From the NCBI RefSeq assembly GCF_001457815.1, contig NZ_LN898221.1, positions 1,011,053-1,075,052 on the forward strand: a DNA stretch of 64,000 nt. Reading direction: 5' to 3'. This document shows, one piece after another, positions 9,058-17,039 of the stretch (positions are counted from its first letter, which is position 1; each line of letters begins with the position of its first letter). Origin of the DNA: Vitreoscilla massiliensis (GTDB lineage Bacteria; Pseudomonadota; Gammaproteobacteria; Burkholderiales; Neisseriaceae). The notes beneath the pieces were generated by a model that saw only the letters and a program-made list of their open reading frames with translations, did no database searches and had not been told where the DNA came from. The position numbers were made by a program, and so were the translations under genes.

Positions 9058-10092
9058 ATGATTACGGCCACCGAGGCTCTGAACCGCTTAATTGATCAAA
9101 ACGAATTGTTTTACGATGAAATGACCGACTTGATGCGTCAAATCATGACCGGGCAATTGCAACCTGAAATCATCGCCGCCTTACTCATCGGTTTGCGCAT
9201 TAAGGTGGAAACCGTGTCGGAAATTGCCGCAGCTGCCACCGTAATGCGCGATTTCGCCACCAAAGTACCGGTGCTGAACAAACACCACTTAGTCGACATT
9301 GTCGGCACTGGCGGCGACCAAGCGCACACGTTCAACATTTCCACCACTGCCATGTTTGTGGCCGCAGGTGCCGGAGCCCGCATCGCCAAACACGGCGGCC
9401 GTGCGGTTTCTTCTTCCAGTGGTGCCGCCGATATTTTGGAACACATGGGCGTGGCGATGTCGCTCAGCCCTGAGCAAGTGGCGCAATGTCTGGACGAAAT
9501 CGGCATGGGCTTTATGTTTGCCCCCAACCACCACAGCGCCATGAAATACGTCGCGCCAGTGCGCAAAGCCTTGGGCGTGCGCACCATCTTCAACATACTT
9601 GGCCCATTGACCAATCCTGCCGACGCACCCAACCAAGTCTTGGGTGTGTTCCACCGTGATTTGGTCGGCATTTTGTCGCGTGTATCCATGCAAATGGGGC
9701 GCGAACATGTGTTGGTGGTCAACGGCCACGATGGTTTGGACGAAATCACCATTACCGGCAAGAGCTATGTGGCGGAATTGAAAAATGGCCGCATTGAGCA
9801 ATACGAAGTGCATCCCGAAGATTTTGGTTTGACCCTCATCGACGATTTGCGTCCATTGAAAGTGAACACTCCAGCCGAATCTTACGCCAAGATGAACAGC
9901 GTCTTGGATGGTGAAGCTGGCCCTTGCCGCGACATCGTGGTGATGAATGCCGCAGCCACCTTGATTGCCGCCAACATCGCCGCCGATTTCGGCGAAGGCG
10001 TGGCCATGGCACAAGCGGCCATAGACAATGGCAAAGCCAAAGCCAGCCGCCAGCGCTTAATCGATTTAACCCAACAATTGTCGCAACAATAA
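9058..10092 (+). CDS. trpD: Anthranilate phosphoribosyltransferase
   Basis: A 344-residue enzyme that joins anthranilate to phosphoribosyl pyrophosphate, the second step of tryptophan synthesis. Family motifs are all visible: the PRPP loop VDIVGTGGDQAHTFNIST, then AKHGGRAVSSSSGAADILE, ANHHSAMKYVAPVRKALGVR (written here in two pieces: NHHSAMKYVAPVRKALG and VRTIFNILGPLTNPA) and VVNGHDGLDEI. Length is normal. A clear ribosome-binding site (AAAAGGATAAAA) precedes the ATG. It is followed after 9 bases by the phosphomutase gene, probably on the same transcript. Confidence 0.95.
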   Translation: MITATEALNRLIDQNELFYDEMTDLMRQIMTGQLQPEIIAALLIGLRIKVETVSEIAAAATVMRDFATKVPVLNKHHLVDIVGTGGDQAHTFNISTTAMFVAAGAGARIAKHGGRAVSSSSGAADILEHMGVAMSLSPEQVAQCLDEIGMGFMFAPNHHSAMKYVAPVRKALGVRTIFNILGPLTNPADAPNQVLGVFHRDLVGILSRVSMQMGREHVLVVNGHDGLDEITITGKSYVAELKNGRIEQYEVHPEDFGLTLIDDLRPLKVNTPAESYAKMNSVLDGEAGPCRDIVVMNAAATLIAANIAADFGEGVAMAQAAIDNGKAKASRQRLIDLTQQLSQQ

Positions 10093-10101
10093 GGAAGCCT
10101 G

Positions 10102-11484
10102 ATGTCAGTTCGCATAGCCGCCGAAATTTTCAAAGCCTACGACATCCGTGGCATCGTCGATGAGACCTTGACCGAAGATGCGGTGTACCACATCGGCTTG
10201 GCCATCGCCGCACGCGCTCGTGCCTTGGGCGTGAGCGACATTGCCATTGGTCGCGATGGCCGTTTGTCGGGTCCACGTTTATTGGCCCGTTTGGCCGCTG
10301 CCTTGCAAGATGGCGGCCTGAATGTTGTTGATGTCGGCATGGTGGCCACACCGATGCTGTATTACGCCGCCCATACCTTGACCCAAGGTTCAGGCGTGAT
10401 GCTGACCGGCAGCCACAATCCGCCGCAATACAACGGCCTGAAAATGATGTTGGCCGGCACCACCTTGTCTGGTGATGGCATCCAAGAGCTGCATCAAGCC
10501 ATTGTTGCTGGTGTCACGCCTGTGACCACATGTGGTAGCTTGCGCAGCGCCGATGTCAGCACCGCTTACCGCGAACGCATCACCAGCGACATCAAGTTAG
10601 CGCGCCCGATGAATATCGTTATTGATGCTGGTAACGGCGTTGCTGGTGCTTATGCCGGCGATGTGTACCGCGCCTTGGGTTGTAGCGTGACGGAGTTGTT
10701 TTGCGACGTCGATGGCACCTTCCCCAACCACCATCCCGACCCAGCCAAACCGGCCAATTTGCAAGACTTGATACAAGCCTTGCAAGACACCGATGCCGAA
10801 ATCGGCTTGGCGTTTGATGGCGATGGCGACCGTTTGGGTGTGGTCACCAAAGACGGCAACATCATCTGGCCCGACCGCCAATTGATGCTATACGCCGCCG
10901 ATGTGTTGGCGCGCCAGCCGCAAGTGAAAATCATTTACGACGTCAAATGCACACGCTTATTGGCGCCGTGGATACGCGAACATGGTGGCGAGCCCATCAT
11001 CAGCCGCACCGGCCACAGCTTGATTAAAGCGGCGATGAAAGAACACGAGGCGGCTTTGGCCGGCGAAATGAGCGGCCATACCTTCTTTAAAGAGCGCTGG
11101 TTTGGCTTTGACGATGGCATGTATACCGGCGCACGCTTATTGGAAATCCTGTCACAATCAGCCGATGCCAGCAGCGTGTTAAACGCCTTGCCCGAAGCCT
11201 TGTCTACGCCGGAACTCAACATCAGCATGGACAATGAAGGCGACAACCACCGCATCATTGCACAATTGCAAGCCAACGCCCAATTCCCTAACGCCGAAAA
11301 CATCATCGACATTGATGGTTTGCGCGTGGAATACGCCAGCGGCTTTGGCTTAATCCGCGCCTCCAACACCACCCCAGTATTGGTCTTGCGTTTTGAAGCC
11401 GAAACCGAAACTGCGTTGGCAGCAATACAGGCCGAGTTCAAGCACGTATTGCAACAAGTGGGTTTAAACGATTTGCCATTCTAA
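10102..11484 (+). CDS. pgm: Phosphomannomutase/phosphoglucomutase
   Basis: A 460-residue alpha-D-phosphohexomutase of the AlgC/Pgm type, interconverting the 1- and 6-phosphates of glucose or mannose for lipooligosaccharide and glycan precursors. It starts with the family opening EIFKAYDIRGIVDETLT. The phosphoserine loop is MLTGSHNPPQYNG (Ser104), the metal loop is FDGDGDR (residues about 238-244), the sugar-recognition loop is GEMSGHTFF, and the phosphate-binding loop is RASNTTPVLVLRFEAET. It follows trpD closely with an AAGGAAG ribosome-binding site. Function in tryptophan synthesis is not implied. Confidence 0.93.
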   Translation: MSVRIAAEIFKAYDIRGIVDETLTEDAVYHIGLAIAARARALGVSDIAIGRDGRLSGPRLLARLAAALQDGGLNVVDVGMVATPMLYYAAHTLTQGSGVMLTGSHNPPQYNGLKMMLAGTTLSGDGIQELHQAIVAGVTPVTTCGSLRSADVSTAYRERITSDIKLARPMNIVIDAGNGVAGAYAGDVYRALGCSVTELFCDVDGTFPNHHPDPAKPANLQDLIQALQDTDAEIGLAFDGDGDRLGVVTKDGNIIWPDRQLMLYAADVLARQPQVKIIYDVKCTRLLAPWIREHGGEPIISRTGHSLIKAAMKEHEAALAGEMSGHTFFKERWFGFDDGMYTGARLLEILSQSADASSVLNALPEALSTPELNISMDNEGDNHRIIAQLQANAQFPNAENIIDIDGLRVEYASGFGLIRASNTTPVLVLRFEAETETALAAIQAEFKHVLQQVGLNDLPF

Positions 11485-11504
11485 GTTTTGCAATAAACCC
11501 CAAT

Positions 11505-11543
11505 AAGCGGCCTGTAAACCTTGAATAGATTTACAGGCCGCCT
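11505..11543. terminator. Inverted DUS pair, probable terminator after pgm
   Basis: Twelve-base stem GCGGCCTGTAAA/TTTACAGGCCGC (11507-11518 and 11530-11541) with an 11-base loop. The following bases are CTTGTATTT, a poor T tract. Confidence 0.75.
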
Positions 11544-11691
11544 TGTATTTGCTCAATACTCAACATCTGCATTATGCTCTAATACACCATCCATGGCGGT
11601 GCTGCCGCAACTCACATGACATACTTAGCTGTTTTGATACTTCTGATTTAATTGAACATTTTTTGGCCATCACTTAGGGAGTTTCTTTACC

Positions 11692-12324
11692 ATGAAATAC
11701 GTCTTATCAGCGCTGTTGTGTTCACAATTAATGGCTTGTTCCGCTTTAAATTCCAATTCAGATTGTTATTTTGGCCAAGTGCCTGCGCAGTATTTGCAAG
11801 ACAACAGTGGTCATTACATCGATTTGGATGGCAAACGAGTGGCTGAAAAAGTGGCCAATCCGTATTACCAACAATATCTTCGCTGCCAACAACGGGCCAA
11901 TGCCACCACCACATCCCATCGCATAGTCACAATACCAGTCGAACAACACCGTATTTGGGGTCAGGTTTTCAGCTTGAGCGAACCCAAAGAAATATTGACC
12001 CAAGAGCATGGCCAATATGTGAGCAGCGTGTTTACCAACCCAGACAACAGCTTCCTCCTCCAACATGAAGTGTTTGTGTACCCACGGCAAGACGATTTTA
12101 AGCAACGCTTTTTTGCAGACATCAATCAAACCGAGGGGAAGTTCACTCAGGCCAGCGTCAAGAATCTGCCTTATTTCATCGGCACAAACAATCACGGTGA
12201 CGAGGTGATTTACGTGGTGAAACAACTGCCGCAGCAACGAATTTCCATCGTACAACTGCGCTCCAAACAGCCATTCAAACCCCAAGACCTTGCTGCTTGG
12301 GTACAAGATTTGTACAAACTGTAA
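11692..12324 (+). CDS. Putative lipoprotein of unknown function
   Basis: A 210-residue protein with signal peptide MKYVLSALLCSQLMACSAL; LMAC is a lipobox with Cys16 as the acylated residue. A good ribosome-binding site (TTAGGGAG) precedes the ATG. The mature part has two more Cys residues in its first 50 residues (SDCYFGQ and YLRCQQ) that could form a disulfide. No family is recognised. Flanked by DUS hairpins on both sides, it is a single-gene unit facing the next lipoprotein, which is encoded on the other strand. Confidence 0.8.
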   Translation: MKYVLSALLCSQLMACSALNSNSDCYFGQVPAQYLQDNSGHYIDLDGKRVAEKVANPYYQQYLRCQQRANATTTSHRIVTIPVEQHRIWGQVFSLSEPKEILTQEHGQYVSSVFTNPDNSFLLQHEVFVYPRQDDFKQRFFADINQTEGKFTQASVKNLPYFIGTNNHGDEVIYVVKQLPQQRISIVQLRSKQPFKPQDLAAWVQDLYKL

Positions 12325-12334
12325 ATCCATTAAC

Positions 12335-12374
12335 AAGCGGCCTGTAAGCCCAAGCTGGGTTTTACAGGCCGCTT
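12335..12374. terminator. Inverted DUS pair, terminator of the first lipoprotein gene
   Basis: Thirteen-base perfect stem AAGCGGCCTGTAA/TTACAGGCCGCTT, 11 bases after the stop codon. Confidence 0.8.
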
Positions 12375-12451
12375 ATCAATGTTTGAACGGGTTTCAGTAC
12401 ATGATATTCAACTGGAGGATTGAATGTTTGTTTACATCAACAAATAACATG

Positions 12452-12494
12452 AAAGCGGCCTGTAAACATCAACACCATGTTTACAGGCCGCTTT
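12452..12494. terminator. Inverted DUS pair, terminator between convergent genes
   Basis: Eighteen-base stem AAAGCGGCCTGTAAACAT/ATGTTTACAGGCCGCTTT with a seven-base loop. It sits 20 bases beyond the stop of the minus-strand lipoprotein and can act in both directions. Confidence 0.85.
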
Positions 12495-12513
12495 TATCAT
12501 ACACAACTGCGGT

Positions 12514-13182
12514 TTAGCGTTTTGGCGCTGCCAATTCGCGGATGTCGCGCCAGCCTTCGTTGGTTTGCACCAAAGTCGCGGTTAAGTCTTGTTCGTTTTC
12601 CAATTCTTGTTTCAACTCAGGCAAGTCTTCTTTCATCAATTTTTTGGCAAAGCCTTCCAATTTGTATTCTGGTTTGAAGCGCACTTGCGTCACCGTCATG
12701 CCATTGGCTGGCGTAGGCTCGGTGAACCACGTCACCTCGTCGACTTTGATGTGGCCGATGCACATCAAATTGCCATAAGCGCTGCTGCGGAATTGTTCTT
12801 TGCCCTCTTTGGTCAAGCGGAAGCTGTCGGTAGGCACTTTGATGTCTTCACCCAAGACCGCTTTTTGCTCTTTGCTGCTGGCTTTTTCATACAAGCCTTC
12901 GCGGGTCATGATCTTCATTTGCTTTTGTGCGCCTTGGTTGATGTCGTCGCCAGCCAAGTTTTCGGTGGTCACGTGTATCCATTCGTCACCAAAACGGCCT
13001 TTGATTAAATGAGCGGTATTGCCCGCTTGGCCTGCCAAAGCGTCGTTCACAGGCACGCACAAAGGATGGTCGCTGTTGAATTCATCTATGGCTTTCGCCA
13101 ATTCGCGTTTACTCGCATGGCTGCCATTGCCAGAACATGCGGTCAAGGTTGCAACCAAACCCAAGGCTATTAAATATTTCAT
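12514..13182 (-). CDS. Putative lipoprotein of unknown function
   Basis: A 222-residue protein with signal peptide MKYLIALGLVATLTACSGNG; LTAC is a lipobox (Cys16). A ribosome-binding site, AAAGGAAAG, lies just upstream. The mature part is rich in Lys and Glu and contains two Cys (HPLCVPVN and NLMCIGHI). No family is recognised with confidence. It shares only signal-peptide character with the lipoprotein at 11692, so I do not call them paralogs. It diverges from yffB across a 134-base gap. Confidence 0.8.
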   Translation of the reverse strand: MKYLIALGLVATLTACSGNGSHASKRELAKAIDEFNSDHPLCVPVNDALAGQAGNTAHLIKGRFGDEWIHVTTENLAGDDINQGAQKQMKIMTREGLYEKASSKEQKAVLGEDIKVPTDSFRLTKEGKEQFRSSAYGNLMCIGHIKVDEVTWFTEPTPANGMTVTQVRFKPEYKLEGFAKKLMKEDLPELKQELENEQDLTATLVQTNEGWRDIRELAAPKR

Positions 13183-13258
13183 GACTTTCCTTTATCCATG
13201 AAGCAAAAGTAGTTTGCATTATCATGACAAATTATACAGAGGACTAGCAAGCTCTTTT

Positions 13259-13288
13259 TTGCCCTAAGCACAAGGCATCGGGTAAAAT
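13259..13288 (+). promoter_or_regulatory. Candidate sigma-70 promoter for yffB-lpxH
   Basis: TTGCCC (13259-13264) and TAAAAT (13283-13288) with an 18-base spacer, 28 bases before the yffB start. Assigned by eye only. Confidence 0.35.
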
Positions 13289-13316
13289 TAGGTTTTTTAT
13301 CACAAGGGCGCTCGAT

Positions 13317-13676
13317 ATGTTGCAAGTTTACGGTATTCCCAATTGCCAAACCGTCAAAAAAGCCCGTGTTTGGTTGGAAGAACAGCAAGTCGATTACACC
13401 TTTCACAATTTCAAAACCGAGGCGCCGACGGCCGCATTATTGCAATCGTGGCTACAACACGTGGCTTTGGATGCTTTGGTCAACAAACGCGGCACCACTT
13501 GGCGCAAACTGTCTGAAACCGAACAACAGGCCTTGTCCCAAGCCGACACCGCTATTGAGGTGTTGATTGCCAACCCATCGGTCATCAAGCGGCCTGTAGT
13601 GGTAGACACGGCCAAAGAGCCAACGGTAACTTTGGGCTTTGATGCTGAGCGCTATGCGCAATTGTACCGCGCATGA
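13317..13676 (+). CDS. yffB: YffB/Spx-like ArsC-family protein
   Basis: A 119-residue thioredoxin-fold protein of the ArsC/Spx superfamily. YGIPNCQTVKKARVWLEEQQ is close to the YffB opening; a single Cys (Cys10) replaces the CxxC pair of redox thioredoxins. VNKRGTTWRKL and NPSVIKRPVVVD match the family's substrate loop and cis-proline region. A glutathione-dependent reductase role is suggested for the family but not proven. The stop overlaps the lpxH start by four bases (ATGA). Part of the IKRPVV segment is encoded by a near-DUS word (GCGGCCTGTAG at 13590). Confidence 0.85.
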   Translation: MLQVYGIPNCQTVKKARVWLEEQQVDYTFHNFKTEAPTAALLQSWLQHVALDALVNKRGTTWRKLSETEQQALSQADTAIEVLIANPSVIKRPVVVDTAKEPTVTLGFDAERYAQLYRA

Positions 13677-14437
13677 GTGGCATCCACGTCCTTGCTGATA
13701 CCCATTTGGGCGCCGACACACCGGCGCTGAACATCTTATTGATGCAACACCTGTCTGAATGGATGGGCAAGCTGGACGCGCTGTATGTGTTGGGCAATTT
13801 CTTCGATGTGTGGTTGGGCGATGACATCCGCCACCACGTCAGCGAAGAACTCACGGCCACGCTGCAAGCGTTCAGCCAACACACGCCAATCTACATGCAA
13901 CACGGCAGCCACGACTTCTTGCTGGGCGAAGCATTTGCCGCGCGCGCGGGTGTGACCTTATTGCCCGAAATCGCCACGGTGACTGCTTATAATCAACAAC
14001 TCATATTGCTGCACGGCGATGTGCTCTACCCGCACAGCGAGGCCGAACAAGCGTTTCGCCATCGCAGTCGCAGCGCTGCATGGCAAACGCAGCAATACCA
14101 AACGCCGGTGCCTGAACGCAAGCAATATTTGGCGCAGCAAATTTGGCAGCAAGCGCATCAGCCGCAGGCGCAGCAAGCCATAGACGAATCGCGTTTGCTG
14201 GCGCTGCTAGACCAGCACGGCAGCAGCCATCTGCTCATCCATGAGCTGCCCATTACCGTGGTGCATGGCCACAATCCGCCAGCTCTTACAGGCCGCTTTG
14301 AACATATGTGGCAAGGCAGACAGATACAGCGCATTGCCCTGCCCCGTTGGCAAGGTTTGAATGGCGGCTATTGGCATTTTACTGACCAAGGACAAGGGCA
14401 ATGGCAGGGCTTGGGCGTTAAAATACATGCATCTTAG
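13673..14437 (+). CDS. lpxH: LpxH-like UDP-2,3-diacylglucosamine hydrolase with altered metal site
   Basis: A 254-residue calcineurin-like phosphoesterase matching LpxH, the lipid A enzyme that releases lipid X from UDP-2,3-diacylglucosamine. Order and spacing fit: LADTHLG (Asp9, His11), LYVLGNFFDVWLGDD, QHGSHDFLLGEAFA, LLHGDVLYPHSEAEQAF (His114) and VVHGHNPPA (His198, His200). Two of the seven metal ligands known from E. coli are changed: the bridging Asp41 is Asn42 and Asn79 is Ser79. The usual HGHTHRP motif is HGHNPPA, and a DUS word (14286) directly follows it, encoding Leu-Thr-Gly-Arg. The reading frame is intact, so it is either an altered enzyme or one that has lost this activity. Translationally coupled to yffB. 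Confidence 0.8.
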   Translation: MSGIHVLADTHLGADTPALNILLMQHLSEWMGKLDALYVLGNFFDVWLGDDIRHHVSEELTATLQAFSQHTPIYMQHGSHDFLLGEAFAARAGVTLLPEIATVTAYNQQLILLHGDVLYPHSEAEQAFRHRSRSAAWQTQQYQTPVPERKQYLAQQIWQQAHQPQAQQAIDESRLLALLDQHGSSHLLIHELPITVVHGHNPPALTGRFEHMWQGRQIQRIALPRWQGLNGGYWHFTDQGQGQWQGLGVKIHAS

Positions 14438-14457
14438 CCTGGTAGTGGGAGGACAAT

Positions 14458-14754
14458 ATGGCATCATCAGTTTTAGAAATCTTACAAAAACGCGTACAAA
14501 CCTTGGCCGACAATGTGTTGCGCACCGAGGCCGACATACAACACACGCAAGTATTGCTGCAACAACAGCAAGCGCTGCTCAGCCAAGCCGAACAAAGCGG
14601 CAATTTGGAAGCGGTACGCGCAGCCTTGACCGAAATGCAAGACTTGCAAGCACGCTTGCCCAAATTGGAGCAGAGTCTGGCCAAGTTGCAACACAGCCAG
14701 CGTTTGTTTGCCCGCCAATTGGCACAGCAACAGCCGGAATTGGAAACCGCTTAG
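14458..14754 (+). CDS. Small coiled-coil protein, unknown function
   Basis: A 98-residue, Gln/Leu-rich protein without signal peptide or membrane segment. Nearly the whole length has heptad spacing (for example LQKRVQTLADNVLRTEADI and LEQSLAKLQHSQRLFARQL), so it should form a long helical coiled coil. An excellent ribosome-binding site, GGGAGGA, precedes it, and it starts 21 bases after lpxH. I do not recognise a family; its place after lpxH suggests co-expression only. Confidence 0.7.
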   Translation: MASSVLEILQKRVQTLADNVLRTEADIQHTQVLLQQQQALLSQAEQSGNLEAVRAALTEMQDLQARLPKLEQSLAKLQHSQRLFARQLAQQQPELETA

Positions 14755-14784
14755 GTTGCAAATCCGTGCAGGACAGCCAAGAAA

Positions 14785-14806
14785 AAAGCCACGTTTACGT
14801 GGCTTT
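14785..14806. terminator. Bidirectional terminator between convergent genes
   Basis: Ten-base perfect stem AAAGCCACGT/ACGTGGCTTT with a two-base loop. Its right arm overlaps the stop codon of the minus-strand membrane protein. Confidence 0.75.
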
Positions 14807-15401
14807 AATGCTGTAGATAACGCAGCAAATCGTGTATCACATAGGCGCTGACGGCCAACAATCCAAACAAGAAGGCAAATTGCAATTGCCCCATGGAAAC
14901 GATGGTCAGCGGCGTTTTACGCCAACGCCCGACCACAAAAAACATCGCCATCAAACTCCACTGCGCCAAAATCCAGTAGATGGGTTGCAAGAAATACAAT
15001 TGCAACAAACCCAATAAAGAATACGTGCTTAAACCATCAGGATATTGGTAAGTCGACCACAACAAGGGGATGAGCCACGCCAAGTGCATCATCATGCCAC
15101 TGACGGCCAAATACACCAAATACGGTGGACAACCGGGCTCGGCATAAAATACGCCAGTGGCACTGTGGTAATGCCATTGGTTCACAAAAAAGAACAGACT
15201 GCTTAAGGTAATGTACAAAGCGGCCAAGTTCAAAAACGCCGAACCATGGTAATACACAAACCCCGGCAACACACTGCTGAGCAACCATGAACCACCAGCG
15301 GCCAACACCAACGCACCGGTTAACCACTGTTTCAACTCACTGCGCAATACAAAATAGGCAAACAAGCCCACGTACACGCACATCACCACCAAACTTAACA
15401 T
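14805..15401 (-). CDS. Multi-pass membrane protein, unknown function
   Basis: A 198-residue hydrophobic protein with about six predicted helices (for example LVVMCVYVGLFAYFVL, GALVLAAGGSWLLSSVL, FLFGLLAVSAYVIHDLL). Charged residues are few. I choose ATG at 15401, which overlaps the stop of the DUF484 gene (TGATG), rather than the TTG one codon earlier. No family is recognised. It is the last gene of a coupled run dapF-DUF484-membrane protein. Confidence 0.75.
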   Translation of the reverse strand: MLSLVVMCVYVGLFAYFVLRSELKQWLTGALVLAAGGSWLLSSVLPGFVYYHGSAFLNLAALYITLSSLFFFVNQWHYHSATGVFYAEPGCPPYLVYLAVSGMMMHLAWLIPLLWSTYQYPDGLSTYSLLGLLQLYFLQPIYWILAQWSLMAMFFVVGRWRKTPLTIVSMGQLQFAFLFGLLAVSAYVIHDLLRYLQH

Positions 15402-16030
15402 CAATCTGCCACACCCATGATGCGCGCCAATGTGGCCGACAACACCTGCACAAACGCCTGTAAATAAGTGGTGTCTTGCTCCGCATGGAAATAATCCACT
15501 TGTTTAGAAGCCAATACCCACACCCCCAATAATTCACCATGGCGCAACAGCGGCAACACCAAATGGCTTTCATAAGCCTCATCCAGCCATGCTTCCATGC
15601 TTTTGGGCAGGTGCGCACACGGCCAAGCTTGGGTTTCTATCCATTGGAAACCGGCCTGTACGCGGTTGGCTTCGGGTACAGGCCGCTTATTGTGAGCCGG
15701 CAGCAGTTTCAAGGCATGGCTTGGAAAATCCAAGTCGTGAAACAACATCTGCTCCAATACCGCCACCACTTGCTTGTAACTGTTACAACGCGCCAAATCG
15801 GCGGCGCTGCGCCACAATACCGCCGCCAAATGCTGATTGTCTTGCAACACGCTCACCCATTGCTGTTGGCGCTGTTTGAGCATTTGGTTGTCGGCCTGTA
15901 TTTTGGCCAATTGCGCATCGCGAAAATCGCGGACTTTGCCCTTATTGCCACTGAGCACATCGGCATTGCGGCTGATGAATTCTGGGTGTTGCAACAGATA
16001 TTCACGCACGGTTTGTTCATTCATGCTCAT
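15401..16030 (-). CDS. DUF484 family protein
   Basis: A 209-residue cytoplasmic protein. The opening MSMNEQTVREYLLQHPEFIS, followed by a coiled segment (LAKIQADNQMLKQRQQQW) and a GAF-like C-terminal half (LPLLRHGELLGVWVLASKQ, then ATLARIMG), is the DUF484 pattern. DUF484 genes usually sit between dapF and xerC in proteobacteria; here dapF is directly upstream, but the gene downstream codes for a membrane protein instead of XerC. The true start at 16030 overlaps the dapF stop by one base; the open frame reaches further upstream only by reading through dapF. Confidence 0.88.
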   Translation of the reverse strand: MSMNEQTVREYLLQHPEFISRNADVLSGNKGKVRDFRDAQLAKIQADNQMLKQRQQQWVSVLQDNQHLAAVLWRSAADLARCNSYKQVVAVLEQMLFHDLDFPSHALKLLPAHNKRPVPEANRVQAGFQWIETQAWPCAHLPKSMEAWLDEAYESHLVLPLLRHGELLGVWVLASKQVDYFHAEQDTTYLQAFVQVLSATLARIMGVAD

Positions 16031-16872
16031 CAATACGTCAACGTCCCTGAGTAAACTTCGGCGGCTGGGCCTGTCATCAATACCGACTCGCCCTCTTTCC
16101 AATGGATGGTCAAATCGCCACCGGGCAAATGTACCAACACCGTGTCGGTCAACAAGCCATGGCGTATGCCAGCCACCACGGCCGCACAAGCACCGGCGCC
16201 ACAGGCTTGGGTTTCACCCACACCGCGTTCAAACACGCGCAAATTGATTTCCGACGGCGACAATACCTGCCCAAAACCCACATTCACGCGCTGTGGAAAC
16301 TGTGGGTGTTTTTCTATCGCTTCACCCAGAATTTTGACCGGCGCGGTTTTCACGTCTTCAACCAACATCACCGCATGCGGATTGCCCATATTGACCAAAC
16401 TCACCGGAATGGTTTCCATGCCCACCACCAACATGTGCACTTTGGCCTCTTGGTCAGCTTTGTTTTTGGGTACGAATGGGATTTCTTCAGGAGCGAAATG
16501 CGGTTTACCCATGTCGACGGTGATGCGGCCATCGTCCAAGATGTTCAAGACGATGATGCCACGCATGGTTTCCACCATCACCGAGGTTTTGTCGGTTAAA
16601 CCATGTTCGGTCACGTATTTGGCAAAACAGCGCGCACCATTGCCGCACTGCTCGACTTCGCCACCATCGGCATTGAAGATGCGGTATTTGAAATCGCAAC
16701 GCTCATTGTCTGAGGCTTCAATCAACAATAACTGATCAAAGCCGATGCCAGTATGGCGATCAGACCAGGTTTTGATGTTGTCAGCAGTCCAAGTCACAGG
16801 CTGATTCAAGGCATTGATGACGATAAAATCATTGCCCAAACCGTGCATTTTGGTGAAATTCAATGTTGTCAT
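16030..16872 (-). CDS. dapF: Diaminopimelate epimerase
   Basis: A 280-residue enzyme converting LL- to meso-diaminopimelate, for lysine and peptidoglycan. MTTLNFTKMHGLGNDFIVIN is the family opening; an in-frame ATG four codons earlier (16884) is possible but adds nothing conserved. The two catalytic cysteines are in EQCGNGARCFAKYV and ETQACGAGACAAVVAG. NMGNPHAVM and RVNVGFGQV are further family motifs. It is translationally coupled to the DUF484 gene. Confidence 0.95.
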   Translation of the reverse strand: MTTLNFTKMHGLGNDFIVINALNQPVTWTADNIKTWSDRHTGIGFDQLLLIEASDNERCDFKYRIFNADGGEVEQCGNGARCFAKYVTEHGLTDKTSVMVETMRGIIVLNILDDGRITVDMGKPHFAPEEIPFVPKNKADQEAKVHMLVVGMETIPVSLVNMGNPHAVMLVEDVKTAPVKILGEAIEKHPQFPQRVNVGFGQVLSPSEINLRVFERGVGETQACGAGACAAVVAGIRHGLLTDTVLVHLPGGDLTIHWKEGESVLMTGPAAEVYSGTLTY

Positions 16873-16987
16873 GGTGGTAACCATAGGCCAAAGCGGATAA
16901 GGCTTTCATTGTGGCATAAATTGCCACGCGAGCACAGTCTCTGTGACCGCATTCACAGTGTTTGCAACAGAAACGCCATTTTAAATG

Positions 16988-17027
16988 CTTACAGGCCGCT
17001 TGTACCTGTGTACAAGCGGCCTGTAAG
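16988..17027 (-). terminator. Inverted DUS pair, terminator of rpoE
   Basis: Eighteen-base perfect stem CTTACAGGCCGCTTGTAC/GTACAAGCGGCCTGTAAG with a CTGT loop, 12 bases beyond the rpoE stop. Here the DUS words point outward, opposite to most pairs in the window. Confidence 0.8.
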
Positions 17028-17039
17028 AAGACTCACGAC

